A DNA stretch of 64,000 bases from Streptomyces sp. TP-A0356 (GCF_001417775.1 NZ_BBZJ01000019.1:186001-250000), one strand, 5' to 3'. Positions 7,691-17,303 are shown, numbered from the stretch's first letter. Translations and numbers: made by a program. The notes: generated by a model from the sequence alone, not told the origin.

Positions 7691-8679
7691 GTGGATCCCG
7701 TCGCCCCACACCGGCAGAGCAACACCTGGGAGACCGTCTCTCCGCCCTGGTGGACGGAGAGCTCGGTCATGAGACGCGCGAGCGCGTACTGGCCCATCTG
7801 GCCACCTGCGCCAAGTGCAAGGCCGAGGCCGACGCACAGCGCCGACTGAAGAACGTCTTCGCGGAAGCGGCCCCGCCGCCGCCCTCCGAGACCTTCCTGG
7901 CCCGTCTGCAGGGCCTGTCCTCGGGAGGCGACGCGGACGACGATGGCACGCCGCTCGGCGGGGGAGGATTCGGCAGAAGGCTCCAGGGAACCGTCGGGCT
8001 GCCCCCGGGCTCCGGCGTCTTCGGAGTGAGGGGCGAGCCCTTCGGGTACGTCCCGTCGGGGTCGCACGCCACGGCGCTGTCCGCTTCCGAGGGCCGCGCC
8101 CTGTCCGGGGACCGTGGCTTCCGTATCCATCACGTCGGCCGCCAGGACGCCGAGCGGTCGGCGTCACGCGGGCTGAGGTTCGCGTTCGCCGCCGCGGGTG
8201 CCGTGTCGCTGGCCGCGATCGCGCTCGGCGGGGTGTCGACAGGCATCCCGGCCGATACGGGCCCTGAAGCGCGCGGCGGTTCGGGCACCGGTAGCAATGT
8301 CACCCCGACGCGCCCGCCGGGTACGGGCGGTGGCACGGCGTCCCAGACCCAGCGTCGCCGCAACACCGCGCCGCTGCTGGGGCAGCGCACGCTGGGTGGC
8401 GGAGCCGTGGCCTCCACGGAGGCATCGGCCCCCCTGCTGCCCGGAGTCCCGGCGCCGGGCTTCCAGGACGACTCGGAGATCCGTGCCCTGACCGCTCCCG
8501 TGGTGGCCGGAGCCGCGGCCATGTCCCCGCTGATACGTCCCCTCACCGACCCCGCACCGGTCACGCCGGCCTCCTGGCCGGCCGCCCCGGGGATCATGAC
8601 CCCCGGGTTGCTGGCCGCGCCGGCGCCGACCTCGTCGGCCACCCCCACCGCCACGCCCTCCTCGGGCGTCGCCCACTGA
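7687..8679 (+). CDS. Anti-sigma factor, RseA-like zinc-binding membrane protein
   Basis: A 330-residue regulator that should bind and inhibit the SigE-type sigma factor. The N-terminal domain has the zinc anti-sigma (ZAS) signature H37-x3-C41-x2-C44 in AHLATCAKC. One membrane segment lies at about residues 164-182, followed by a long Pro/Thr/Ala-rich extracytoplasmic tail. It starts with GTG 7687 overlapping the sigma gene by 4 nt. Family knowledge: release is by redox or phosphorylation-linked proteolysis in mycobacteria. The cognate HtrA protease is encoded downstream and could act on the exported tail; that link is inference. Confidence 0.88.
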   Translation: MSGSRRPTPAEQHLGDRLSALVDGELGHETRERVLAHLATCAKCKAEADAQRRLKNVFAEAAPPPPSETFLARLQGLSSGGDADDDGTPLGGGGFGRRLQGTVGLPPGSGVFGVRGEPFGYVPSGSHATALSASEGRALSGDRGFRIHHVGRQDAERSASRGLRFAFAAAGAVSLAAIALGGVSTGIPADTGPEARGGSGTGSNVTPTRPPGTGGGTASQTQRRRNTAPLLGQRTLGGGAVASTEASAPLLPGVPAPGFQDDSEIRALTAPVVAGAAAMSPLIRPLTDPAPVTPASWPAAPGIMTPGLLAAPAPTSSATPTATPSSGVAH

Positions 8680-8818
8680 GCCCGGCGTCTGCGTGCCGAC
8701 CGCGGAACCTGGTTGAATCCAGGGATGGCCGCGCCCGCGGAAGCGACCCGGGCGCGGAATCGACGATCCAGCGGTGACCGCCGGCGCCGCCGTGCCGCGG
8801 GCCGGGTGTGGGGAGAGC

Positions 8819-10993
8819 ATGAACGAGGGGAAGCCGATCCCTCCGGGGGAGGCCGAGGTGGAGACACCGGCGGCGCGGGACGGCGCGGGCGCCGCGACCG
8901 GAGCGAGCCCGGAGGCATCCGGGCGTTCAGGTGCGCCTGGGAGTGTGGCGGTGGGTGAGGCGGCCGGCTCCGAGCACCCGGCGGCCGACGGTGAGAGGTC
9001 GAGCGGCGCTGCCGACGGCGACTACGAGCTGAGCGGGCCCGTCGCTTCCGACGGCGACTACGAGCTGAGCGGCCCCGTCGTCACGCCCGCACCGGACGAG
9101 ACCGACCCCGAAGCGGACTTCGAACCGGAGTCTTCGGCTGCTGTGCGGTCGGAGAGCGAGCTCGAGGGGGACTTCGAGCTGGAGCGCCCGCTGTCGGCGC
9201 GGCCCGAGAGCGGGGCCCTGGACCAGGTGGGGTCGGAGGCGTCCGATGCCGTGCCCGTCGAGTACGCAGGCGCCGGTGGCGGGGCGCGGGAACGTTCCGA
9301 GGACATGGCTCCTCGGCCGGGCCCCGATGCACACCCCGCTCCCGCCGAGCGCCCCAGGCCGCTCCACGACCCCGACCCCTACGGCACCCCGCCCTACGGC
9401 GAACCGGGGCCCTGGGCCCCCGCCCCGCCGGTCCAGCACCCGGCGGTGACGCCCGCGCACGGCACGGCGCCCATGCCGGGGCTCCTGCCGGGCGCTCCTG
9501 TCCCGCCGGGCGCACCCGGGCCGGTCCCGCCGTCCTCCGGCGTGCCGCAGAGCGCTCCGGTCCCGTTGTCACCCCTGCCGCAGGACGGGCCCTCCGCGTC
9601 GGCGTCCGTCCCGTCGGCCACACCGAATCCACCCGCGTCCCTGCCGCAGGGCGCTTTGGCCCCCGGCACCCCCGGAGCCGACGCGACGGCCCCCGGTGTG
9701 CCGCCCGCGCCGTCCGGACAACCCTCCGCGCCCTCCGCGCCGCATCCGGCCGCCGCGCCCGACCCGGTGGCCGTGCACGCGGCCGAGGCCACGTACACCG
9801 GCCCCTGGCAGAACTACGACCCCTGGGCACCCCACGGCCCCCTCCAGCAGAGCGGCGCGCCCGTCGCCACCCAGGAGCATCGGCGCCGGCGGACCAGGAA
9901 GGTGCTCGTGCTCGGCGCCGTGCTGATCGCGCTCGTGTCGGGCGGGGTCGGCGGTGTCGTCGGCGCCGGGCTGGAGCGCGGTGGCGGACTCGGGGGCGTC
10001 CAGTTGCCCCAGGCGGGACCGGAGCCCAAGGGACGTGCCCCCGGCAGCGTCGCCGGGATCGCCGCCCGCGCGCTGCCCAGCGTGGTGACCCTGCACGTCA
10101 AGGGCACCGGCACCCAGGACACCGGCACCGGGTTCGTGCTCGACGGGCAAGGACACGTCCTCACCAACAACCATGTCGTCGAGCCCGCCGGATCCGGCGG
10201 CGAGATATCGGTGACCTTCAACGGCGGGGAGACCGCCAAGGCCACCCTCGTCGGCCGCGACACCGGCTACGACCTCGCCGTGGTCAAGGTCAGCGGCGTC
10301 CGGGGCCTCCAGCCCCTGCCCCTCGGCAACTCCGACAACGTGCAGGTCGGCGACCCGGTCGTCGCCATCGGCGCGCCCTTCGACCTCGCCGGCACGGTCA
10401 CCGCCGGGATCGTCAGCGCCAAGGAGCGGCCCATCACGGCCGGCGGCCAGAAGGGCGACGGAAGCGATGTGTCGTACGTCGACGCCCTGCAGACCGACGC
10501 CCCGATCAACCCCGGCAACTCCGGCGGCCCCCTCCTGGACTCCAGGGGCCGTGTCGTCGGGATCAACTCCGCCATCCGGTCGGCCGGCGGCGACTCGGGC
10601 CGAAGCGGCCAGGCGGGTTCCATCGGGCTCGGCTTCGCCATCCCCGTCAACCAGGCCAAGCGTGTCGCCGAGGAGCTGATCAACACCGGCAAGGCCACCC
10701 ACCCCGTCGTCGGCGTCACGCTCGACATGAGCTACCCGGGAGACGGCGCCCGCGTCGGCACCAAGGGCACCGGCGGCGGCTCGGCGGTCACCCCAGGCGG
10801 CCCCGGCGACAAGGCGGGTGTCAAGCCGGGTGACGTCATCACCGAGGTCGACGGCGTACACGTCCACTCGGGCGAAGAGCTGATCGTCAGGACGCGCGCC
10901 CACCGCCCCGGCGACCGCCTGGAGCTGACCGTCGTCCGTGACGGCGGGGAGCGGAGGATCACCCTCGTCCTCGGCGCCGCGAACGGCAACTGA
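8819..10993 (+). CDS. htrA: HtrA/DegP-like membrane-anchored serine protease
   Basis: S1C trypsin-like protease with one PDZ domain, 724 residues. The first 350 residues are acidic and then Pro/Ala-rich, cytoplasmic and disordered. One membrane segment (about 361-384) places the protease outside. The catalytic triad is visible: H452 in TNNHVV, D485 in GYDLAVVK, S568 in NPGNSGGP. The PDZ domain (about 620-715) contains KAGVKPGDVITEVDG. It should degrade or refold misfolded exported proteins. ATG 8819 has a GGGGAGAG site. It lies directly after the sigma/anti-sigma pair and before tatB. Confidence 0.93.
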   Translation: MNEGKPIPPGEAEVETPAARDGAGAATGASPEASGRSGAPGSVAVGEAAGSEHPAADGERSSGAADGDYELSGPVASDGDYELSGPVVTPAPDETDPEADFEPESSAAVRSESELEGDFELERPLSARPESGALDQVGSEASDAVPVEYAGAGGGARERSEDMAPRPGPDAHPAPAERPRPLHDPDPYGTPPYGEPGPWAPAPPVQHPAVTPAHGTAPMPGLLPGAPVPPGAPGPVPPSSGVPQSAPVPLSPLPQDGPSASASVPSATPNPPASLPQGALAPGTPGADATAPGVPPAPSGQPSAPSAPHPAAAPDPVAVHAAEATYTGPWQNYDPWAPHGPLQQSGAPVATQEHRRRRTRKVLVLGAVLIALVSGGVGGVVGAGLERGGGLGGVQLPQAGPEPKGRAPGSVAGIAARALPSVVTLHVKGTGTQDTGTGFVLDGQGHVLTNNHVVEPAGSGGEISVTFNGGETAKATLVGRDTGYDLAVVKVSGVRGLQPLPLGNSDNVQVGDPVVAIGAPFDLAGTVTAGIVSAKERPITAGGQKGDGSDVSYVDALQTDAPINPGNSGGPLLDSRGRVVGINSAIRSAGGDSGRSGQAGSIGLGFAIPVNQAKRVAEELINTGKATHPVVGVTLDMSYPGDGARVGTKGTGGGSAVTPGGPGDKAGVKPGDVITEVDGVHVHSGEELIVRTRAHRPGDRLELTVVRDGGERRITLVLGAANGN

Positions 10994-11083
10994 CACCAAC
11001 CTCACGGGGACGGATCCGAACCGCGCACCACAAGGCAAACATCCCGGAAAACCCGCCGCGTACACGCGGCCGGGGGTGCCGGG

Positions 11084-11117
11084 ACGGTACCCGTCGGACA
11101 GGAACGCCGGGTACCGT
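11084..11117. repeat. Inverted repeat between htrA and tatB
   Basis: A perfect 10-bp inverted repeat (ACGGTACCCG at 11084-11093 and its complement at 11108-11117) with a 14-nt loop and no T tract. It could be a weak terminator for htrA or an operator of the tatB promoter. Confidence 0.45.
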
Positions 11118-11192
11118 GGATCCGGCCCGGACCACGGAAGACCCGCATCGACCACCGGGGCCGAGGACCGAGGACATCGCTAGGAGCTTCAG

Positions 11193-11636
11193 GTGTTCAA
11201 TGACATAGGACCGCTCGAGCTGGTCACGCTCGTCGTCCTCGCTGTGCTCATCTTCGGTCCGGACAAGCTCCCGAAGATGATCCAGGACGTCACGCGCACC
11301 ATCCGCAAGATCCGCGAGTTCTCGGAGAGCGCCAAGCAGGACATCCGCAGCGAACTGGGCCCCGAGTTCAAGGACTTCGAGTTCGAGGACCTCAACCCCA
11401 AGACGTTCATCCGCAAGCAGCTGGACAACGACGACCTGGGGCTGAAGGAGATCCGCAACGGATTCGACCTGAAGAGGGAGATGGCCGAGGTCACGGACGC
11501 GGTCCACGGCCGCGAGTCGGAGCCCCCGTCGTCCTCGTCCTCCGCCACGCCCTCCTCCGGTCGCGTCGACATGACGAAGAAGCCCGAGAAGCTCGACCCC
11601 GACGAGCGCCCGCCCTTCGACGCGGACGCCACCTGA
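11193..11636 (+). CDS. tatB: Sec-independent protein translocase subunit TatB
   Basis: Tat system component of 147 residues. With TatC it binds twin-arginine signal peptides. It has the hallmark short N-terminal membrane segment ending in FGPDKLPKM, an amphipathic helix (VTRTIRKIREFSESAK), and an acidic then Ser/Pro-rich tail. The GTG start at 11193 gives the expected N-terminus with MFNDIGPLE. Its location behind htrA is typical for actinobacteria. Confidence 0.93.
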   Translation: MFNDIGPLELVTLVVLAVLIFGPDKLPKMIQDVTRTIRKIREFSESAKQDIRSELGPEFKDFEFEDLNPKTFIRKQLDNDDLGLKEIRNGFDLKREMAEVTDAVHGRESEPPSSSSSATPSSGRVDMTKKPEKLDPDERPPFDADAT

Positions 11637-11828
11637 GCCGTCCGCGGCGGGCCCGCGCGGCGTAGCACGCCTGACGGCGAGGTGACGCGGGCCATACGCC
11701 CATCGGCGTGCGCGCGGCCGTATTGCGACCTGCAAGCGGCCGTACGCGCCGGGCGTTTCCCTGCTGCTCGGAGTGCTGTGGCTATGCTGCCCTGTTGTTG
11801 TGCGGACCGATTGGGAGCTAGGACGCCC

Positions 11829-12536
11829 GTGGGGGGCGGGCCGCTCGGGTCCGACGAGAGCGAGGAGGCGTCCGGGCAGATGGAGACGACGAGTCGGGAG
11901 GGCGCGCAGGCGCAGGGCGCGGAGGGCGGGCAGCAGCTCCCCTTCGCCCGGCGCACGGTGGACGGCTACCTCAAGGCGTCCTTCCCTTGGTACGGCCTCG
12001 ACGAGGCGTTCACGGGTCCGCGCTGGCTGATGCAGGTGGGCACCGCGGCCGACGGGACGGTGGAGCACGGATCGACCGGACACGGTGACGAACCCTCCGT
12101 GCGCAACGACGCCACCGAGGACAAGGAGCGGTTCGCGGTCGTGGTCACCGTCGCCGCCAACCCCGTACGGCACAGCGCGGACGGCACCGGTCTGCTGGAG
12201 GCCACATCGGTCTCCTCGGCCGCCTGGCTCGCGGGCGTGGGGCTGCTGTCGTTCACCTGGCCGGGCCAGCTGGACCACGGCCTGCGGGACGACTGGCTGG
12301 ACCAGCAGACCGAGACGGCGTGGGTGCTGGCGGACGACCTGACGGGCCCCGACTGGTCGGCCCTGTCCCTGCCCGTGGACGGCGTCCCGACGTCCTTCCA
12401 CTACCGCGAGTCCGAGTTCGGCTGGGTACTCGCCGGGTCCACCCGGGAGGGCGTGCACGTGGGGGCGTACGGCAGGGGCATGAGCGCGTACGGGCTCGGC
12501 TTCGCCGTGATCAAGGACATCTCGGCGTACGCCTGA
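11829..12536 (+). CDS. Conserved protein of unknown function
   Basis: A 235-residue soluble protein that I do not recognise at family level. After a disordered acidic N-terminus it has a globular region rich in aromatic residues (FPWYGLDEAF, PRWLMQVGTAADG, GVGLLSFTWPGQLD, FHYRESEFGWVLAGSTREGVHVG). No membrane segment or known catalytic motif. GTG 11829 with AGGA upstream is my preferred start; ATG 11880 behind GAGGAGG is possible. It is convergent with mrp, with a strong hairpin between them. Confidence 0.7.
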   Translation: MGGGPLGSDESEEASGQMETTSREGAQAQGAEGGQQLPFARRTVDGYLKASFPWYGLDEAFTGPRWLMQVGTAADGTVEHGSTGHGDEPSVRNDATEDKERFAVVVTVAANPVRHSADGTGLLEATSVSSAAWLAGVGLLSFTWPGQLDHGLRDDWLDQQTETAWVLADDLTGPDWSALSLPVDGVPTSFHYRESEFGWVLAGSTREGVHVGAYGRGMSAYGLGFAVIKDISAYA

Positions 12537-12551
12537 TCCTGTGGCGCACAG

Positions 12552-12588
12552 GCCGAGGGGGCACCGTGGACCACGGTGCCCCCTCGGC
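12552..12588. terminator. Strong hairpin between convergent genes
   Basis: Perfect 18-bp arms (12552-12569 and 12571-12588) around a single base. It lies between the ends of the unknown gene (12536) and mrp (12625) and can terminate both. Confidence 0.8.
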
Positions 12589-12624
12589 GTAGGACATCAG
12601 CCTCTGGAAGGTGCTCCACCACCC

Positions 12625-13758
12625 CTAGAACTTGTTCTTGGGCGTGATTCCCAGGGACAGGCCCGCAAGGCCCCGCTGCCGTCCGCCCAGCTTCCCCGCG
12701 ATCGAGCGCAGGGCCGAGCCCGCGGCGGAGTCCGGGTCGGTCAGGACCACGGGCTTGCCCTCGTCGCCGCCCTCGCGCAGGCGGACGTCGATGGGGATGG
12801 AGCCGAGGACCGGGACCGTGGCACCGGTCGTACGGGTGAGACCGTCGGCGACCCGTTGGCCGCCGCCCGTCCCGAAGACGTCCACCATCTCGCCGCAGTG
12901 CGGGCAGGGCAGGCCGGACATGTTCTCGACCACGCCCACGATCTTCTGGTGGGTCTGTACGGCGATGGCGCCCGCGCGCTCCGCCACCTCCGCGGCGGCC
13001 TGCTGCGGGGTGGTCACCACCAGGATCTCCGCGTTCGGGACCAGCTGTGCCACCGAGATCGCGATGTCGCCCGTGCCCGGCGGCAGGTCGAGCAGCAGCA
13101 CGTCCAGATCCCCCCAGAAGACATCCGCGAGGAACTGCTGGAGCGCGCGGTGCAGCATCGGGCCGCGCCAGACCACGGGCGCGTTGCCCGGAGTGAACAT
13201 GCCGATCGAGATGACCTTCACGCCGTTCGCCTGCGGCGGCATGATCATGTTCTCGACCTGGGTCGGACGGCCGTCCACGCCCAGCATGCGGGGCACGCTG
13301 TGGCCGTAGATGTCGGCGTCCACGACACCGACCTTCAGGCCGTCGGCCGCCATCGCCGCGGCCAGGTTCACCGTCACCGAGGACTTGCCGACGCCGCCCT
13401 TGCCGGAGGCCACCGCGTACACCCGGGTGAGCGAGCCCGGCTTGGCGAACGGGACCTCGCGCTCGGCCTGGCCGCCGCGCAGCGCGGTCGCCAGCTCGCG
13501 GCGCTGCTCGTCGCTCATCACGTCGAGCGTGACGTCCACCCGGGTGACGCCCTCGACGCGGGAGACCGCCTCCGTGACGCGCTGCGTGATCGTGTCGCGC
13601 ATGGGACAGCCGGAGACCGTCAGATACACGGTGACCGCGACCGCGCCGTCCGCGCCGATCTCCACCGATTTGACCATCCCCAGCTCGGTGATGGGTCGCT
13701 GGATCTCGGGGTCGTTCACCGTCGCCAGTGCCTCGCGCACCGCGTCTTCCGTAGCCAT
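12625..13758 (-). CDS. Mrp/NBP35-family P-loop iron-sulfur carrier protein
   Basis: ApbC/Mrp-type ATPase of 377 residues that carries and delivers Fe-S clusters. The N-terminal MIP18/DUF59 domain (about 1-85) includes the VSGCPMRD motif. The deviant Walker A is SGKGGVGKSS (about 118-127). The cluster-binding CxxC is in LPCPHCGE. ATG 13758 is preferred; an in-frame GTG lies two codons upstream. Followed downstream on the same strand by nothing until the terminator; the DUF1003 gene is upstream and co-directional. Confidence 0.9.
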   Translation of the reverse strand: MATEDAVREALATVNDPEIQRPITELGMVKSVEIGADGAVAVTVYLTVSGCPMRDTITQRVTEAVSRVEGVTRVDVTLDVMSDEQRRELATALRGGQAEREVPFAKPGSLTRVYAVASGKGGVGKSSVTVNLAAAMAADGLKVGVVDADIYGHSVPRMLGVDGRPTQVENMIMPPQANGVKVISIGMFTPGNAPVVWRGPMLHRALQQFLADVFWGDLDVLLLDLPPGTGDIAISVAQLVPNAEILVVTTPQQAAAEVAERAGAIAVQTHQKIVGVVENMSGLPCPHCGEMVDVFGTGGGQRVADGLTRTTGATVPVLGSIPIDVRLREGGDEGKPVVLTDPDSAAGSALRSIAGKLGGRQRGLAGLSLGITPKNKF

Positions 13759-13802
13759 AAGCACGATGGTACGGCGCCCGGCGGGGGCCTCGGAAAGCCC
13801 CG

Positions 13803-14381
13803 TCAGCGGTCGTCTACATCACGTCCGCGCGACCGGTCCGCCGGGAATACCACAGGGCCCTCGGAGCGCCGTCGCTCCTCCACCTCTTTCATGAGGTCCT
13901 GGAGTTCCGAGCGGATCCAGTCGCGGGTGGCGACCTCGCCGAGTCCCATGCGCAGTGCGGCGACCTCCCGGGTCAGGTACTCGGTGTCCGCGATCGATCG
14001 CTCGTTCTGCTTACGGTCCTGTTCCAGGTTGACCCGGTCGCGGTCGGCCTGGCGGTTCTGCGCCAGCAGGATCAGCGGGGCCGCGTAGGAGGCCTGCAGG
14101 GACAGCATCAGGGTCAGGAAGATGAACGGGTACGGGTCGAAGCGCAGGTGGCGGGGGGCGGCGACGTTCCACACCAGCCACAGCATGATGACGACCGTCA
14201 TCCAGACGATGAACCGCCCGGTGCCGAGGAAGCGCGCGATCCGCTCGGACATGCGTCCGAAGGCCTCCGCATCCCACTCGGGGAGCACCCGGGCGCGCCG
14301 CGGCAGCGGCTGGTCGAGCCGGATGCGGGGTCGGGTGGCGGCGGTCGCGCCGGAGGGGGACTTCTCGCGCTCAGGCGCCAT
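13803..14381 (-). CDS. DUF1003 membrane protein
   Basis: A 192-residue protein with two membrane segments (FIVWMTVVIMLWLVWNV and PFIFLTLMLSLQASYAAPLI) followed by the conserved QNRQADRDR motif and a cytoplasmic coiled region, the DUF1003 pattern. Function unknown; family members lie beside CBS/MgtE-N proteins, as here. Its ATG at 14381 overlaps the end of the MgtE-N/CBS gene by 11 nt, so both are coupled. Confidence 0.85.
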   Translation of the reverse strand: MAPEREKSPSGATAATRPRIRLDQPLPRRARVLPEWDAEAFGRMSERIARFLGTGRFIVWMTVVIMLWLVWNVAAPRHLRFDPYPFIFLTLMLSLQASYAAPLILLAQNRQADRDRVNLEQDRKQNERSIADTEYLTREVAALRMGLGEVATRDWIRSELQDLMKEVEERRRSEGPVVFPADRSRGRDVDDR

Positions 14382-15648
14382 CGGCGGCCCCCTCGCCGTA
14401 CAGATGGAACTCCGTCTCGCGCCAGTCGTCGGGCAGCATGTGGTCCAGTACGTCGTCCACGGTCACCACGCCCAGCAGCGAGCCGGCCTCGTCGACGACG
14501 GGCGCCGCGACCATGTCGTAGGTTGCGAAGAACCCGGCCACCACGGGCAGCGGGGCGTCCGGGGCCAGGGGCTGCAGATCGTCGTCGAGGATCGAGCTGA
14601 CGAGCGTGTACGGCGGGTCGCGCAGCAGCCGCTGGAAGTGCACGGTCCCCAGGTACTTGCCGGTCGGTGTCTCGTCCGGGGGCCGGCAGACGTACACCTG
14701 GGCGGCGAGCGCGGGGGACAGGTCGGGATTGCGCACCCGGGCGAGCGCGTCGGCGACGCTGGCGTCGGGCCGCAGCACGATCGGCTCGGTGGTCATCAGG
14801 CCGCCCGCGGTCTTCTCCTCGTAGGCCATGAGGCGGCGCATGTCGGCCGCGTCGGAGGGCTGCATCAGGCTCAGCAGCCGCTCCTTCTCGTCCTCCGGCA
14901 GCTCGGCGAGCAGGTCTGCGGCGTCGTCGGGGTCCATCGCCTCCAGGACGTCCGCGGCGCGCTCCTCCTGGAGCTTGCCGAGGATCTCGATCTGGTCGTC
15001 CTCCGGCAGCTCTTCGAGGACGTCGGCGAGCCGGTCGTCGTCGAGGGCGGCGGCGACCTCCGCACGGCGTTTGGCGGAGAGGTGGTGCAGGACGTTCGCG
15101 AGGTCGGCGGCGCGCAGCTGCTCGAAGGTGGCCAGCAGGCTCTCCGCGCCCTGTCCGTGCTCCTCCAGGGAGAAGCCGGTGACGGCGGACCACTCGACGA
15201 GCATCGTCTCGCCCTTGCGCCGGAACGCCCCGCCCTTGCCCTTGCGCACGAGGACACGGTCCACCTCCCAGTCCCGGCGGGCGGGCAGTTGCTGCACGGA
15301 GAGGTCCAGGACGGTGACCTCCTCGCCGGTCTCGACGAGCTTGACGCGCCGGTCGAGCAGCTCACCGAAGACGAGCCGCTCGGTGGGCCGCTGCTCGAAG
15401 CGGCGGACGTTCAGCACACCGGTGGTGATGACCTGGCCGGACTCGATGCTGGTCACCCGGGTCATGGGCAGGAAGATACGGCGGCGGGTGACGAGTTCGA
15501 CCACGAGGCCGAGCAGTCGTGGGGGGCGGCGCCCCACGCGCAGCATGACCACCAGGTCGCGCACGCGTCCCACCTGGTCGCCGTTGGGGTCGAAGACGGC
15601 GACGCCGGACAGATGCGAGACGAAGATGCGAGGGGCGCTTGCCGCCAT
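14371..15648 (-). CDS. PRC-barrel / MgtE-N / CBS-pair protein without a channel domain
   Basis: A 425-residue soluble protein often annotated as a magnesium transporter. It shows a PRC-barrel-like N-terminus (HLSGVAVFDPNGDQVGRVRDLVV), an MgtE N-terminal superhelical domain with ELPEDDQIEILGKL and ELPEDEKERLLSLM repeats, and two CBS motifs ending VDEAGSLLGVVTVDDVLDHM. The five-helix membrane domain of MgtE is absent. It could sense Mg2+ or adenosine nucleotides and act through the adjacent DUF1003 membrane protein; that is inference. ATG 15648 has a GGAGG site. From memory it corresponds to mycobacterial Rv1232c. Confidence 0.85.
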   Translation of the reverse strand: MAASAPRIFVSHLSGVAVFDPNGDQVGRVRDLVVMLRVGRRPPRLLGLVVELVTRRRIFLPMTRVTSIESGQVITTGVLNVRRFEQRPTERLVFGELLDRRVKLVETGEEVTVLDLSVQQLPARRDWEVDRVLVRKGKGGAFRRKGETMLVEWSAVTGFSLEEHGQGAESLLATFEQLRAADLANVLHHLSAKRRAEVAAALDDDRLADVLEELPEDDQIEILGKLQEERAADVLEAMDPDDAADLLAELPEDEKERLLSLMQPSDAADMRRLMAYEEKTAGGLMTTEPIVLRPDASVADALARVRNPDLSPALAAQVYVCRPPDETPTGKYLGTVHFQRLLRDPPYTLVSSILDDDLQPLAPDAPLPVVAGFFATYDMVAAPVVDEAGSLLGVVTVDDVLDHMLPDDWRETEFHLYGEGAADGA

Positions 15649-15822
15649 GCGCGCGCCTCCTGTTCCAGCCGTTTTGTCCGCTCGCGTGGGCTTCAGGCTA
15701 GCCCGTCCCGGTGCGGCACGCCCTGGCGAGAAGCGCGGACGGACCGGCTCCGGAGAGCCTCCCGGGCACCGGTACGCTGCCGTACGCCGATGAGGAGTCC
15801 CGCACGAGAGGCAGCCCCACCT

Positions 15823-16575
15823 GTGACCGCAATTCCCCAGGGCCGTACCCGCAGGGCCGCACTGGTGAGCGCGATGTGCGCACTGGTCGTGACGGGGACC
15901 GGGCTGACGGGGTGCAGCAGTGGCGACCCTGACGCCGGGACGAACGGTGTGGGGAAGCTGTCGGCCGACAAGATCCAGAGCCGGACGCGTACGGCGGCCA
16001 AGTCGGCGTCGGCGGTGCGGCTGTCCGGCACGGTCGTCGGCAACGGCGGCACGTACACCCTGGACATGCAGCTGAAGGGCGACGGCGGCACCGGATCGGT
16101 GACCTCGAAGAACGGTACGTTTCGGTTGCTGCGGGTGGGCGAACACCTGTTCCTGAAGGCCGACGCGGCGTTCTGGAACCGGCAGGACGGCAAGGGGGGC
16201 GGTGGGGGCTCGGCGGCGGCGAGCAAGCTCGGCGGGATGTACGTGAAGGTGCCGACGGGGGATCCGGCCTACAAGCGCTTCAGCGGCTTCACCGACAAGG
16301 ACGTGCTGCTCGACGGCCTCCTCACGCTGCACGGCACGCTGGCGACGGACGGCCGCCATGAGCAGAACGGCGTCCGCACGGTCCGTATCACCGGCGACAA
16401 GGGCTCCGGCGGCACGCTGGACGTCTCCCTGGAGGGAGCCCCGTATCCGCTGCGCCTGGTCCGCGCCGGCAACGCGGGGACGCTCCGCCTGTCGGACTGG
16501 GGGAAGGACTTCGCCCTGGCCGAGCCGCCGCAGAACGAGACGGTGGACTACGGGAAGCAGCTGCCGTCCTCTTGA
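15823..16575 (+). CDS. Secreted lipoprotein, LppX/LprG-like
   Basis: A 250-residue lipoprotein. The basic n-region (RTRRA), hydrophobic core and lipobox LTGC (about residue 31) direct lipidation. The mature part begins with a helix SADKIQSRTRTAAKSASAVRLSG and continues as a beta-rich U-shaped fold similar to the LppX/LprAFG family, which binds lipids or hydrophobic ligands; this assignment is tentative. GTG 15823 is chosen with AGAGG upstream; ATG 15790 is in frame and adds 11 residues. It is divergent from the MgtE-N/CBS gene. Confidence 0.75.
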   Translation: MTAIPQGRTRRAALVSAMCALVVTGTGLTGCSSGDPDAGTNGVGKLSADKIQSRTRTAAKSASAVRLSGTVVGNGGTYTLDMQLKGDGGTGSVTSKNGTFRLLRVGEHLFLKADAAFWNRQDGKGGGGGSAAASKLGGMYVKVPTGDPAYKRFSGFTDKDVLLDGLLTLHGTLATDGRHEQNGVRTVRITGDKGSGGTLDVSLEGAPYPLRLVRAGNAGTLRLSDWGKDFALAEPPQNETVDYGKQLPSS

Positions 16576-16693
16576 GGAGCCGGGCCCGGCAGGAGCCGGG
16601 GCTCCTCGGCACCGCGGCGGTGCCCGGCGGCGGTGCCCACGGGCGCGTCCCGTCCGCCGATCCGGCCGTACCCGCTGCCCGACCGCCGGACGG

Positions 16694-17224
16694 CTATCGG
16701 CGCTTGCGCCGTAGCAGCCGGGGCAGTGCGGCCGGGATCGGGCGGCGGGTGGTGGCGGGGGTGGGGACCGGCGGGGCGGCGAGCGAGTCCTCCGGCAGCG
16801 GCATCGTCGTACCCCGCGGTTCCAGGCGCAGCACCCGGCACTCCCGGCGCCACCGCTGCGGCATCTCCTCGCCGTCCGGGGCGTTGAGCCGCTTGCTCTT
16901 CAGCTCGGCGACCGCGCCCTCCCACTCGGGCGACGCCGGCGACAGCTCCACCACCCGGGCGGGCCAGGTGACGATCCGGCCGCCCTTGTCCTTGCTGCGC
17001 ACCGTGACGACAGCGTCCCCGCCGTCGACCAACCCGGTCAGCGGCTGCTCGCCGGGGCCGTCGCCCACCACGTGCGCCGCGCCCTCGTGCCACACGTGCC
17101 ACAGCGCACGCGCGGGCCCGCCCTGGGCGTCCGTGCCGGGGGACGGCGCGCCCTGGACCCAGATCAGCCCGGACTTCTTCGTGGCCTCCTCGACGAGGGC
17201 CCGGTCGAGCAGCTCGCTTGTCAT
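16694..17224 (-). CDS. Conserved protein of unknown function, possible split-barrel fold
   Basis: A 176-residue soluble protein starting at ATG 17224. The globular part (1-125) contains GLIWVQGAPSPG, ALWHVWHEGAAHVV, PLTGLVDGGDAVVTVRSKD and a C-terminal VRLEPRG-type strand, resembling flavin- or PNPOx-like split barrels, followed by a Pro-rich and basic tail (LPRLLRRKRR). Ligand residues are not evident. It lies 79 nt downstream of the corA stop, on the same strand. Confidence 0.72.
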   Translation of the reverse strand: MTSELLDRALVEEATKKSGLIWVQGAPSPGTDAQGGPARALWHVWHEGAAHVVGDGPGEQPLTGLVDGGDAVVTVRSKDKGGRIVTWPARVVELSPASPEWEGAVAELKSKRLNAPDGEEMPQRWRRECRVLRLEPRGTTMPLPEDSLAAPPVPTPATTRRPIPAALPRLLRRKRR

Positions 17225-17303
17225 GCGCCCAGCCTAGGTCCTGTCGTCGGACCACCGTCGTCCGCCCGGGGAGCGGGCGTCCGACGCGAGGACCGGGACC
17301 CCG

